From Alkanindiges illinoisensis (lineage in GTDB: Bacteria > Pseudomonadota > Gammaproteobacteria > Pseudomonadales > Moraxellaceae): 64,000 nucleotides of DNA. Below, one piece after another: positions 56,559 through 64,000 of this stretch; position 1 is the first letter of the stretch; each line of letters opens with the position of its first letter. The DNA lies in contig NZ_SNTY01000067.1 of assembly GCF_004377485.1 (NCBI RefSeq), positions 62,001-126,000 of the forward strand. The letters are read 5' to 3'. The position numbers and the translations under genes are program-made. The notes under the pieces were generated by a model. The model worked only from the letters and a program-made list of their open reading frames with translations, did no database searches and was not told where the DNA came from.

Positions 56559-57182
56559 ATGGCTCGCTATATAGGTCCAAAATGCAAGCTCTCCCGCCGC
56601 GAAGGGACAGACCTGCAGTTAAAATCTGGCGTTAAACCGTTTGACGTCAAAACCAAAAAGGCTGGTAAGGCTCCTGGTCAACATGGCCAAAGCCGTGGTA
56701 AACAGTCTGAGTATTCGTTACAGTTACGTGAAAAACAAAAAGTACGTCGTATGTACGGTGTGTTAGAGCGTCAATTTAGTAACTACTACAAAGAAGCTGC
56801 TCGTTCCAAAGGTGCAACAGGTGACAACCTGCTGCAATTGCTGGAAAGCCGTTTAGATAACGTTGTGTATCGCATGGGCTTTGGCTCTACGCGTGCTGAA
56901 GCGCGTCAGCTGGTTAGCCATCGCAGCATTACCCTAAATGGTCGTCGCGTAAACATCGCGTCAATCCAGGTTAAAGCCGGTGATGTGATTGCTGTACATG
57001 AAGGTGCAAAAAACCAGTTGCGTATTAAAAATGCAATTGAACTTGGTACTCAGCGCGGTATTGCTTCCTGGTTGGAAGTTGATCATACCAAGATGGAAGG
57101 TACGTTCAAGTCTGCACCTGATCGTTCCGATCTGCCTGCCGAAATCAACGAAAGCTTGATTGTTGAATTGTATTCGAAATAA
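56559..57182 (+). CDS. rpsD: 30S ribosomal protein S4
   Basis: 207 residues. [19 protein letters not shown] start and the S4 RNA-binding domain ([20 protein letters not shown]). S4 nucleates 30S assembly and represses the alpha operon in E. coli. Confidence 0.98.
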   Translation: MARYIGPKCKLSRREGTDLQLKSGVKPFDVKTKKAGKAPGQHGQSRGKQSEYSLQLREKQKVRRMYGVLERQFSNYYKEAARSKGATGDNLLQLLESRLDNVVYRMGFGSTRAEARQLVSHRSITLNGRRVNIASIQVKAGDVIAVHEGAKNQLRIKNAIELGTQRGIASWLEVDHTKMEGTFKSAPDRSDLPAEINESLIVELYSK

Positions 57183-57199
57183 TCCCTTGAGGTGGCAAT

Positions 57200-58207
57200 A
57201 TGACGCGTACTGCAAACGAGTTTCTGACTCCGCAAGCGATTAAAGTTGATGCGGTCAGTGGAACCTCGGCAAAAGTAATTCTTGAGCCTTTAGAGCGTGG
57301 TTTTGGTCACACTTTAGGTAATGCCTTGCGTCGCATTTTACTTTCGTCACTACCTGGCGCTGCCGTGGTTGAGGCAGAGGTAGAAGGTGTCGAGCATGAG
57401 TACAGTACTTTAGAAGGCTTGCAGCAGGACATCGTCGAGCTCTTGCTGAACCTTAAAGGATTGTCAATTAAACTGTTCGAACAGAACGAAGCGTATTTGA
57501 CATTGGATAAACAGGGTCCTGGCGAAGTTACTGCCGCTGACCTGCGTTTACCGCATAATGTTGAAATCGTTAATCCAGAGCATGTACTGGCAACTTTGGG
57601 TGCTAATGGCCATTTAAAGATGCGCCTGAAAGTAACCCAGGGTCGTGGCTATGAGCCTGCTGATGTTCGCTTTCCGGAAGGGGAAACCCGTCCGGTTGGC
57701 CGTTTGCAGCTTGATGCCAGCTATAGCCCAATCAAGCGTGTTTCCTACACTGTAGAGAATGCACGTGTTGAACAGCGTACTGATCTGGACAAACTGGTTA
57801 TTGATCTGGAAACCAATGGTACTGTAGATCCGGAAGAAGCAATTCGTAAAGCTGCAACCATTTTGCAGCAACAGATTGCCATTTTTGTTGACCTGCAAAA
57901 AGACCATGCGCCAGAGCCTGTACAAAGTCGTGAAGAAGTTGATCCGATTTTGTTACGTCCAGTTGATGATCTGGAATTAACCGTTCGTTCTGCCAACTGT
58001 TTGAAGGCAGAAAACATTTACTACATTGGTGATCTGGTACAACGTACTGAGGTTGAGCTATTAAAAACGCCTAACCTGGGTAAAAAATCGTTGACTGAGA
58101 TTAAAGATGTGTTGGCTTCCAAAGGCTTGTCGCTTGGCATGCGCTTAGATAACTGGCCACCTGCCAGTCTGCGTGTGGATGATCGCTTTGCTTACCGTAG
58201 CCGTTAA
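57200..58207 (+). CDS. rpoA: RNA polymerase alpha subunit
   Basis: 335 residues: N-terminal dimerisation domain ([20 protein letters not shown]) and C-terminal domain that binds UP elements and activators ([33 protein letters not shown]). Confidence 0.98.
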   Translation: MTRTANEFLTPQAIKVDAVSGTSAKVILEPLERGFGHTLGNALRRILLSSLPGAAVVEAEVEGVEHEYSTLEGLQQDIVELLLNLKGLSIKLFEQNEAYLTLDKQGPGEVTAADLRLPHNVEIVNPEHVLATLGANGHLKMRLKVTQGRGYEPADVRFPEGETRPVGRLQLDASYSPIKRVSYTVENARVEQRTDLDKLVIDLETNGTVDPEEAIRKAATILQQQIAIFVDLQKDHAPEPVQSREEVDPILLRPVDDLELTVRSANCLKAENIYYIGDLVQRTEVELLKTPNLGKKSLTEIKDVLASKGLSLGMRLDNWPPASLRVDDRFAYRSR

Positions 58208-58225
58208 TTAGTAGGACTATTCACC

Positions 58226-58606
58226 ATGCGTCATCGTAATAGTGGTGTGAAATTAGGTCGTACCAGCAGCCACCGTAAGGCCATGTTCCAGAATATGGCT
58301 AACTCGCTGTTTGAACACGAGCTGATCAAAACAACCTTGCCTAAAGCTAAAGAGCTTCGCCGTGTTGCCGAGCCTTTAATCACTTTGGCGAAACATGATA
58401 CTGTTGCTAACCGTCGTCTGGCTTTTGCCCGTACCCGTAGTGCTGCAGTTGTTGGTAAGTTATTTACTGAGCTTGGCCCTCGTTATAAAGAGCGTCAAGG
58501 TGGCTATTTACGCGTACTGAAAGCTGGCTTTCGTGCTGGCGATGCTGCGCCAATGGCTTATGTTGAATTAGTGGATCGCTCCCTGACTCAACCTGCTGCT
58601 GAATAA
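58226..58606 (+). CDS. rplQ: 50S ribosomal protein L17
   Basis: 126 residues. [20 protein letters not shown] start. Last gene of the ribosomal block; strong terminator follows. Confidence 0.98.
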   Translation: MRHRNSGVKLGRTSSHRKAMFQNMANSLFEHELIKTTLPKAKELRRVAEPLITLAKHDTVANRRLAFARTRSAAVVGKLFTELGPRYKERQGGYLRVLKAGFRAGDAAPMAYVELVDRSLTQPAAE

Positions 58607-58618
58607 GCAGTGCAGTAG

Positions 58619-58647
58619 AAAAGACCGGCCTTAGCGCCGGTTTTTTT
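58619..58647 (+). terminator. Terminator of the alpha operon
   Basis: ACCGGC / GCCGGT stem with a short loop and seven T. Confidence 0.9.
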
Positions 58648-58716
58648 ATGCTGAAGGCTTTTTATAGGATTAGTATCAATTATGATAGACACTTCAACCT
58701 TAAAGCCAGTTTTCTG

Positions 58717-59403
58717 ATGTCGATATTATCTGTGATTGAAATTGAAACAGCCGCAAATCCACAATTTACAGTGATCTGGTTACATGGCTTGGGTGCCAAT
58801 GGCAATGATTTTGTACCCGTCATTCCCGAGCTAAAATTGTCATCCCAATATCCTGTACGGTTTATATTTCCAAATGCCCCGGAAATTCCGGTGACCATTA
58901 ATGGGGGATATATCATGCCTGCCTGGTATGACATTCTGGAAATGTCAGTTGACCATCGAAAGGTTAATCAGGCCGGAATCCAGCGCAGTGTTGAACAAAT
59001 CCGTCAGTTAATTAGTCGCGAAAACCAGCGTGGTATTCCTTCTTCCCATATTTTTCTGGCAGGATTTTCTCAGGGCGGCGCAATTGCTTATCAAGCGGCT
59101 TTAAGCCATACAGTACAATTGGCGGGTGTGATTGCCCTGTCGACCTATATTCCAGATGCACAGGTGTTACAGGTGCAGTTTAATCCAGTACAGCAGCAAC
59201 TTCCGGTAATGATTGCGCATGGTCAGTATGATGGTGTAGTGCCGCTGCAAATGGGAAAAAATGCCTGTATTGCTGTTCAGCAATTAGGCTGTTTGGTCAG
59301 CTGGCATGAGTATGGCATGGAGCATCAGGTGTGCCTTGAAGAAATTCGTGAAATTGGAACTTGGCTGGCTAAGCAAATTGACCGTATAAAAAATCTGCAC
59401 TAG
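58717..59403 (+). CDS. Carboxylesterase/phospholipase-family alpha/beta hydrolase
   Basis: 228 residues from ATG 58717. Triad: S118 in GFSQGG, D172 in HGQYDGVVP, H203 in GMEHQV. Oxyanion segment WLHGLGANGND. This is the EstB/acyl-protein-thioesterase-like group, active on short-chain esters; natural substrate unknown. An in-frame extension upstream overlaps the terminator and is unlikely. Confidence 0.88.
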   Translation: MSILSVIEIETAANPQFTVIWLHGLGANGNDFVPVIPELKLSSQYPVRFIFPNAPEIPVTINGGYIMPAWYDILEMSVDHRKVNQAGIQRSVEQIRQLISRENQRGIPSSHIFLAGFSQGGAIAYQAALSHTVQLAGVIALSTYIPDAQVLQVQFNPVQQQLPVMIAHGQYDGVVPLQMGKNACIAVQQLGCLVSWHEYGMEHQVCLEEIREIGTWLAKQIDRIKNLH

Positions 59404-59458
59404 CCATATCGTTCTGCGCGAATTTATCCTAAATTATTAGTGTATTTACTCTAATGGC

Positions 59459-59488
59459 CTAAATTGACATTGACTATTGTCAATTTAG
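59459..59488. promoter_or_regulatory. Perfect 11-bp inverted repeat upstream of the almA-like gene
   Basis: CTAAATTGACA and TGTCAATTTAG about an 8-bp centre (TTGACTAT), 33 bp before the almA-like ATG. TTGACT within it could be a -35 with TATGTT 17 bp downstream, so a bound protein would block the promoter. Typical of a dimeric repressor site such as a TetR-family operator. Confidence 0.6.
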
Positions 59489-59520
59489 TGACTATGTTTT
59501 AGGCAAGTTAATTCGGATTG

Positions 59521-61020
59521 ATGACACAGATGGCTCAACATTTTGATGTATTGATTATTGGTGCAGGTATTTCGGGGATTGGTAGCGCCGTACACTTGAA
59601 ACTCAAGGCACCACAGAAAAAATTTGCGATTCTGGAGCGTCGTGAAAGTATCGGTGGAACCTGGGATTTGTTTCGTTATCCGGGAATTCGTTCGGATTCT
59701 GACATGTCCACTTTTGGATTTGAGTTTAAGCCGTGGACTCAATCCAAAGTACTGGCTGATGGCACTTCAATCCGCAATTATGTGAATGAAACCGCCAAGG
59801 AATATAATATTTTTGAGCATATTCATTTCCAGCGTCAGGTGAAAACAGCCAACTGGTCTTCAGCCAGAAAAATGTGGGAACTGGAAGTACTGAATGTTGC
59901 CAATAATACGACTGAACAGTGGACGGCGGACTTCCTGCTGGGCTGTACCGGTTATTATAATTATGACCAGGGCTTTAAACCAGCTTATCCGGATGAAGAC
60001 AAGTTTAAGGGTACCGTGATTCAGCCACAACACTGGCCTGAGAATCTGGATTATAGCGGCAAGAAAGTGGTGATTATTGGTAGTGGGGCTACCGCCATTA
60101 CACTGGTGCCTTCGATGGCAGACAAGGCTGCGCATGTCACCATGCTCCAGCGCTCGCCAACCTATATTGCGACTGTTCCTGCGATTGATGCCCTGTACGA
60201 CAAGATGAAGAAATTCATGCCGGAAAAAGTGGCGTATCAGTTGACCCGTAGCCGTAATATTGGGGTACAGCGTCTGGTGTTTAAGCTGTCGCAGGAAAAA
60301 CCGGAACTGGTGAAAAAATTCCTGTTAAAGGCAGTTAAGCTTCAGGTCGGCAAGCATGTGGACATGAAGCATTTCACCCCGAATTATAATCCCTGGGATC
60401 AGCGCCTGTGTGTGGTGCCGGATGGTGACTTGTTTAAAACCATTAAACGCGGCAAGGCTTCCGTTGAAACCGACCAGATTGAACGCTTTACTGAAAACGG
60501 CATATTGCTGAAATCTGGCAAGCATCTGGATGCCGATATTATCGTGTCTGCCACTGGCCTGAATATCCAGATTCTGGGTGGCTTGCAGGCCACCATTGAT
60601 GGCCAGCCAGTGAATACTTCAAATCACATGCTGTACAAAGGGGTATTGCTGAGTAATATCCCGAATGCTGCCATTATTATTGGCTATACCAATGCATCCT
60701 GGACGCTTAAAGTGGACGTGGCTGCTGATTATTTAGCGCGTTTGTTTAACTATATGGACAAGAAGCATTATAAGGTCGTGTTGGCCAAGGCAGATGCCAG
60801 CGAGTTAACCGATGATACGGTGATGGGTAGTCTGGCCTCAGGATATATCAAGCGTGCCGAGCATGTGATGCCACGTCAGGGCAAAAGTGAACCATGGCGT
60901 GTTTCCATGAATTATCTAAAAGATAAGGCTGAGCTGCGTAGCAGTAGCTTTGAAGATGATATCCTGACCTTTGATGGTGGCAAAGCCAATAACAAAAAAC
61001 GCTTTAAGCTGTTTGGTTAA
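59521..61020 (+). CDS. almA: AlmA-like flavin monooxygenase (long-chain alkane hydroxylase type)
   Basis: 499 residues. FAD motif GAGISGIGSAVHL, then ERRESIGGTWDLFRYPGIRS, YYNYDQGFKP, second dinucleotide motif IIGSGATAITLVPSM, MKHFTPNYNPWDQRLCVVPD and IIGYTNASWTLKVD. From memory these match Acinetobacter AlmA closely along the whole length. AlmA is a group B flavoprotein linked to growth on long-chain n-alkanes. In the Baeyer-Villiger-type fingerprint FxGxxxHxxxW the histidine is replaced by Gln (Q168). Single-gene unit behind a palindrome. Confidence 0.85.
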   Translation: MTQMAQHFDVLIIGAGISGIGSAVHLKLKAPQKKFAILERRESIGGTWDLFRYPGIRSDSDMSTFGFEFKPWTQSKVLADGTSIRNYVNETAKEYNIFEHIHFQRQVKTANWSSARKMWELEVLNVANNTTEQWTADFLLGCTGYYNYDQGFKPAYPDEDKFKGTVIQPQHWPENLDYSGKKVVIIGSGATAITLVPSMADKAAHVTMLQRSPTYIATVPAIDALYDKMKKFMPEKVAYQLTRSRNIGVQRLVFKLSQEKPELVKKFLLKAVKLQVGKHVDMKHFTPNYNPWDQRLCVVPDGDLFKTIKRGKASVETDQIERFTENGILLKSGKHLDADIIVSATGLNIQILGGLQATIDGQPVNTSNHMLYKGVLLSNIPNAAIIIGYTNASWTLKVDVAADYLARLFNYMDKKHYKVVLAKADASELTDDTVMGSLASGYIKRAEHVMPRQGKSEPWRVSMNYLKDKAELRSSSFEDDILTFDGGKANNKKRFKLFG

Positions 61021-61040
61021 GTCCTGTTTTGTGTCTACAT

Positions 61041-61066
61041 AAAAAGTGCCTTAGGGCACTTTTTTA
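61041..61066 (+). terminator. Terminator after almA-like gene
   Basis: AAAAAGTGCC / GGGCACTTTTTT with a tight loop. Confidence 0.85.
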
Positions 61067-61319
61067 TTGAGTAAGTATTAGTAAAGATTTCTACAAATAA
61101 ATCATGTGGATAAGACAGGGCATAAGCAGTTTTGTTCATGATGTCACCTATAAAACTTGTTATCGGTTTTGGGCCTTATTTTTCTTATATGTTTTAAATT
61201 GCTTACAGACATTGGCTACTCAAACATGTTTATTCAGCTTAAAAAGTCAGTGCTAAAAGCCGCAACAATAAAAAAGGCCATCCTGTTACCAGAATGACCT
61301 TTATCAAAGCAGGTATAAA
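61067..61319. other. Intergenic region between convergent almA-like and acyl-CoA dehydrogenase genes
   Basis: Apart from the two terminators nothing stands out: A+T-rich, no gene. Confidence 0.5.
61268..61302 (-). terminator. Terminator of acyl-CoA dehydrogenase gene
   Basis: On the minus strand AAAGGTCATTCTG and CAGGATGGCCTTT pair over 13 bp with G-U pairs, then a T run. Confidence 0.75.
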
Positions 61320-62495
61320 TTACAGGGTGCGTGAAATCAATTCTTTCATGATTTCATTGGTGCCTGCATAAATACGATGCGCACGATTATCGACATAAGC
61401 ACGGGCAACCGGATATTCCATCATAAAGCCATAACCGCCATGCAACTGCACACATTCATCTACAATCTGGTTCACCATATCAGATAACCAGTATTTGGCA
61501 GCCGCAGCCGCTTCAACGCTTAATGCATTTTGCACCTGGAGTTCCATGCAGCGGTCAGCGTAGGTACGACCAATATCAATTTTGGTACGCAGTTCGGCCA
61601 GCTTGAAGCGGGTGTTCTGGAATGCGCCAATCGGCTTGCCAAATGCTTTGCGATCTTTGGTGTACTGCACGGTATGGGCAAATACGGCTTCTGCTGCGGC
61701 TTGTGACATCAGGCCCACCATCAGGCGCTCCCAAGCCAGTTCTTTCATCAGCATGATAAAGCCCATGCCTTCCATACCCAGCAGGTTGCTTTTTGGCACG
61801 CGGACATTGTCAAAGAATAGCTCGCAGGTATCCTGACCATGCATACCCACTTTTTTCAGCGGCTTGCCTTTGGTAAAGCCGGGTGCCTTGGCGTCCATAA
61901 TCAGTAGGGAAATGTTTTGTGCACCTTTTTCGCTGTTGCCAGTTTTTACCGCAACCACAGCCATGTCACACAGGTAGCCATTGGTAATAAAAATCTTGGA
62001 GCCATTCACAATGTAGTCATCGCCATCGGCAACGGCTGTTGTGCGAATTCCTTGCAGGTCAGAACCTGTACCCGGCTCGGTCATGGCAATGGCGCCTACG
62101 ACTTCACCCGTGGCCATTTTAGGCAGCCAAGTGGATTTCTGGTCTTCATTGCCAAAGTTTAAAATATAGTTGGCCACAATATCAGAATGCAGGGCAAAGC
62201 CGGAGGCCGAATCCAGTGCGTAGGCCTGTTCTTCCATCAGGATGGCACTGTATAAGCGGTCTACTCCACTGCCGCCATATTGTTCCGGCATCGTGGCACA
62301 TAACAGGCCCAGCTCACCAGCCTTGTTCCAAAGCCCACGATCCAGATGCTGCTGCTCGGCCCATTTTTCATGGTAAGGGGCAATTTCAGTTTCAAAAAAA
62401 CGGCGTGCGGTATCGCGGAAGGCTTCGTGCTCTTCGTTATAAATGGTACGTGGTGCCATTGGTGGCAAAGGACGGAGTAAGTTGGCTGCGCTCAT
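61320..62495 (-). CDS. Acyl-CoA dehydrogenase, long-chain type
   Basis: 391 residues, FAD enzyme of beta-oxidation. FAD/substrate motifs AMTEPGTGSDLQGI, QLHGGYGFMMEYPVARAY and IYAGTNEIMKELI. The residue that serves as base in MCAD is Ala here; instead E256 in ELAWERLMVG occupies the position used by long-chain and isovaleryl enzymes. Together with IYAGTNEIMKEL this supports an LCAD-like substrate range. Convergent with the almA-like gene. Confidence 0.88.
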   Translation of the reverse strand: MSAANLLRPLPPMAPRTIYNEEHEAFRDTARRFFETEIAPYHEKWAEQQHLDRGLWNKAGELGLLCATMPEQYGGSGVDRLYSAILMEEQAYALDSASGFALHSDIVANYILNFGNEDQKSTWLPKMATGEVVGAIAMTEPGTGSDLQGIRTTAVADGDDYIVNGSKIFITNGYLCDMAVVAVKTGNSEKGAQNISLLIMDAKAPGFTKGKPLKKVGMHGQDTCELFFDNVRVPKSNLLGMEGMGFIMLMKELAWERLMVGLMSQAAAEAVFAHTVQYTKDRKAFGKPIGAFQNTRFKLAELRTKIDIGRTYADRCMELQVQNALSVEAAAAAKYWLSDMVNQIVDECVQLHGGYGFMMEYPVARAYVDNRAHRIYAGTNEIMKELISRTL

Positions 62496-62707
62496 GGGAT
62501 TCCTTGCAAATAATCAGTGGGGTCAGCAAAAATGCTAATAAAACCTGGCACACAGTAAAGAAGATTATCGCCGGAGCAACAATGGGTTTTATTGCCAAAA
62601 ACTGAGCAGTATCTACTGTTTTTGCCAATTTTCTGTCAACGGCAGGACGGTGGATAAACCAGCAGCATGCTACACTACGCCACGATTTTGATTGGCTGGA
62701 GTAAGGC

Positions 62708-62962
62708 ATGAATGATGACATCAGTTTGCATGACCGCAAGGTGATTTACCGTGCGCGTCGTGGCTTAAAAGAGCTGGATATTTATTTTGACCCTTATGTA
62801 CGCCAGCATTACCTAACGGCACCTGAAGCTGAAAAACAGGCATTTGCTTTGCTGATTGAACAGGAAGACCCGGATTTGCTGGATTGGTTTATGGCCGTGA
62901 GTGAGCCACAACAACTAGAGCTGGTTGGGATAATTGCAAAACTGAAAAGTCTGCTGCATTAA
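62708..62962 (+). CDS. sdhE: FAD assembly factor SdhE
   Basis: 84 residues. RGxxE motif in RARRGLKELD and the helical DLLDWFMAVSEP. SdhE promotes covalent FAD attachment to SdhA. GGAG 10 nt before the ATG. Followed by a ygfX-like gene, as in many gammaproteobacteria. Confidence 0.9.
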   Translation: MNDDISLHDRKVIYRARRGLKELDIYFDPYVRQHYLTAPEAEKQAFALLIEQEDPDLLDWFMAVSEPQQLELVGIIAKLKSLLH

Positions 62963-62983
62963 TACAATAAGCCGCCATTGTCC

Positions 62984-63403
62984 ATGCTGGTTGATATTAC
63001 GTTACGCGCAAGCCGTATGCAGCAGGTGATTCACCGGCTGGCACTGGCCATGCTGGCTGGATTGCTTTGGTTCAGTGGTTTGGCATGGCCGCTAACGATC
63101 GTGCTGATTGGCATATTGCTGGGCCTGCATCTGGGCTGGCCCAAGCTGGTGGCAACGCGTCGTATTACAATGCTATGGCAGGGCGATAGCCAGAGCTGGT
63201 ACTGGCAATATCGTCAGGGCAGGCGATACAGCGGCCAGTTGCTTCAAATCTGCTATTTGGGCCCTGTAATCCATCTGACTTTAAAGACAATCCACCAACC
63301 GCCTCTTTATGTTGTTATTTGGCGCGATCAGGTTGATGAAACACAATGGCGGCGCTTAAAGGTGCTACATGCATTAAATGATTCACAACAAAACTGGTTT
63401 TAA
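62984..63403 (+). CDS. YgfX (CptA)-like small membrane protein
   Basis: 139 residues from ATG 62984. Two hydrophobic helices (about 18-35 and 38-52), then a soluble part with WQGDSQSWYWQYRQGRRYSG. Position after sdhE, length and layout match YgfX, once described as the toxin of a pair with SdhE; that role is disputed. Sequence similarity is weak, so the call leans on context. Confidence 0.65.
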   Translation: MLVDITLRASRMQQVIHRLALAMLAGLLWFSGLAWPLTIVLIGILLGLHLGWPKLVATRRITMLWQGDSQSWYWQYRQGRRYSGQLLQICYLGPVIHLTLKTIHQPPLYVVIWRDQVDETQWRRLKVLHALNDSQQNWF

Positions 63404-63598
63404 AGCTGTCCATAACCTGCATTTCATTACAGCATTACATCAAAATATCAATGCTTTAGCGTTACTCATCTTTATATAGTAAAAATAACAACTATCCCTT
63501 TTGAAGCGTTGTACCGCATCATGATTTTAACAATGGTAATTCAACAGCAGAACGTAGAACAGCCTGGGTAGAAACATTTAAGCAGTAAGGAGCCAGCA

Positions 63599-64000
63599 AT
63601 GACAACATTAACAGCCATGGTAGACGCATTAATCCAGCAGGCCAGTGGCCAGCATTCAGCACTGGCCGATGCAGGCTTTAAGGACCCGATGCATGGATAG
63701 GTGCTGGGTTTGGGAACCAAGCATGACCCTGTGACCCATACTGATCCTGCCCATATTGACCGTACAGTGGTGAATCAAGTGATTGATTCAGCACTTGGAG
63801 GACTGGCGGGCGGTAATATGCATGAACATGCCTTTGCACAGCCTGAGCGACAGGCTTCCTTTATGCTCAAGCTGATTCCACTGGTATTACACTGGATCAA
63901 GCAGCAGGGCGGTTTAAATCCGGCCTTGCAGGTGTTACGACAAAAAGGACTGGAAGCGCAGGTTGCGTCATGGGTAGGGCCGGGGATTAATGACCGGATT
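63599..64000 (+). pseudogene. YidB/DUF937-like protein with in-frame amber codon, cut by window end
   Basis: Good ribosome site (AAGGAG) before ATG 63599. MTTLTAMVDALIQQASGQHS, then TAG at 63698-63700, after which the same frame continues without stops to the window edge: KQQGGLNPALQVLRQ and SWVGPGIND match the C-terminal pattern of YidB-like proteins (helical repeats with GG-L and SWVG-G-N). The stop falls at codon 34. It may be a true mutation, a sequencing error or, less likely, readthrough. GTG at 63701 could restart translation. Confidence 0.6.

Noticed and set aside
62978-63403. SdhE-YgfX as a toxin-antitoxin pair
   Set aside because: The toxin claim for this pair is disputed and sdhE has a well-supported role in FAD attachment; only the gene order is reported.

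Overview
This window is a continuous piece of gammaproteobacterial chromosome. Several genes point to Moraxellaceae, in or near Acinetobacter/Alkanindiges: an Acr1-type fatty acyl-CoA reductase (wax-ester pathway), an AlmA-like long-chain alkane monooxygenase, a complete mlaFEDCB operon, and an S10-spc-alpha ribosomal block that keeps secY and rpmJ. This placement rests on remembered protein families, not on a search. No rRNA, CRISPR array, prophage or insertion sequence was seen. One tRNA (Phe) is present.

Layout. 1-3.9 kb: 3' end of homoserine kinase, a cold-shock/DUF1294 membrane protein, the hisB-hisH-hisA run and a small GNAT protein. 4.0-9.4 kb: tRNA-Phe, envZ-ompR, and tex. 9.4-12.7 kb: lipid-type genes, namely an SDR paired with an MpaB/rubber-oxygenase-family protein, then acr1. 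13.1-18.5 kb: ettA, two small secreted proteins, a DEAD-box helicase with an RG/FNRDGG-repeat tail and a long leader, and a 49-residue membrane protein. 18.6-21.7 kb: mlaFEDCB, the retrograde phospholipid transport system. 21.8-34.3 kb: a ModA-like binding protein, two CorA transporters, comF-recG, an NAD-dependent epimerase, a putative solute-binding protein with a decayed paralogue behind it, plsB and tesB. 34.4-44.7 kb: a DAACS symporter, a gene remnant, GNAT, a metallophosphoesterase, an A+T-rich AAA-ATPase/DUF4276-like pair, engB, nsrR-hmp with a clear NsrR operator, cystathionine beta-lyase and a class I amidotransferase.

44.7-58.6 kb is the S10, spc and alpha ribosomal operons (rpsJ to rplQ). 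Each segment has a candidate promoter, and the run ends at a strong terminator after rplQ. 58.6-64 kb: a carboxylesterase, the almA-like gene behind a perfect 11-bp inverted repeat, a long-chain-type acyl-CoA dehydrogenase, sdhE with ygfX, and a YidB-like reading frame with an in-frame amber codon that runs off the window.

The genes suggest an aerobic, lipid- and hydrocarbon-using bacterium: AlmA, acyl-CoA dehydrogenase, TesB, PlsB and Acr1 cover alkane oxidation, beta-oxidation, thioester hydrolysis, phospholipid synthesis and wax-ester precursor formation, while Mla maintains outer-membrane asymmetry. The best candidates for new biology are the AAA-ATPase/DUF4276-like pair (possible anti-phage module), the MpaB-type oxygenase/SDR pair, the palindrome in front of almA, and the six-codon upstream frame whose stop overlaps the helicase start.
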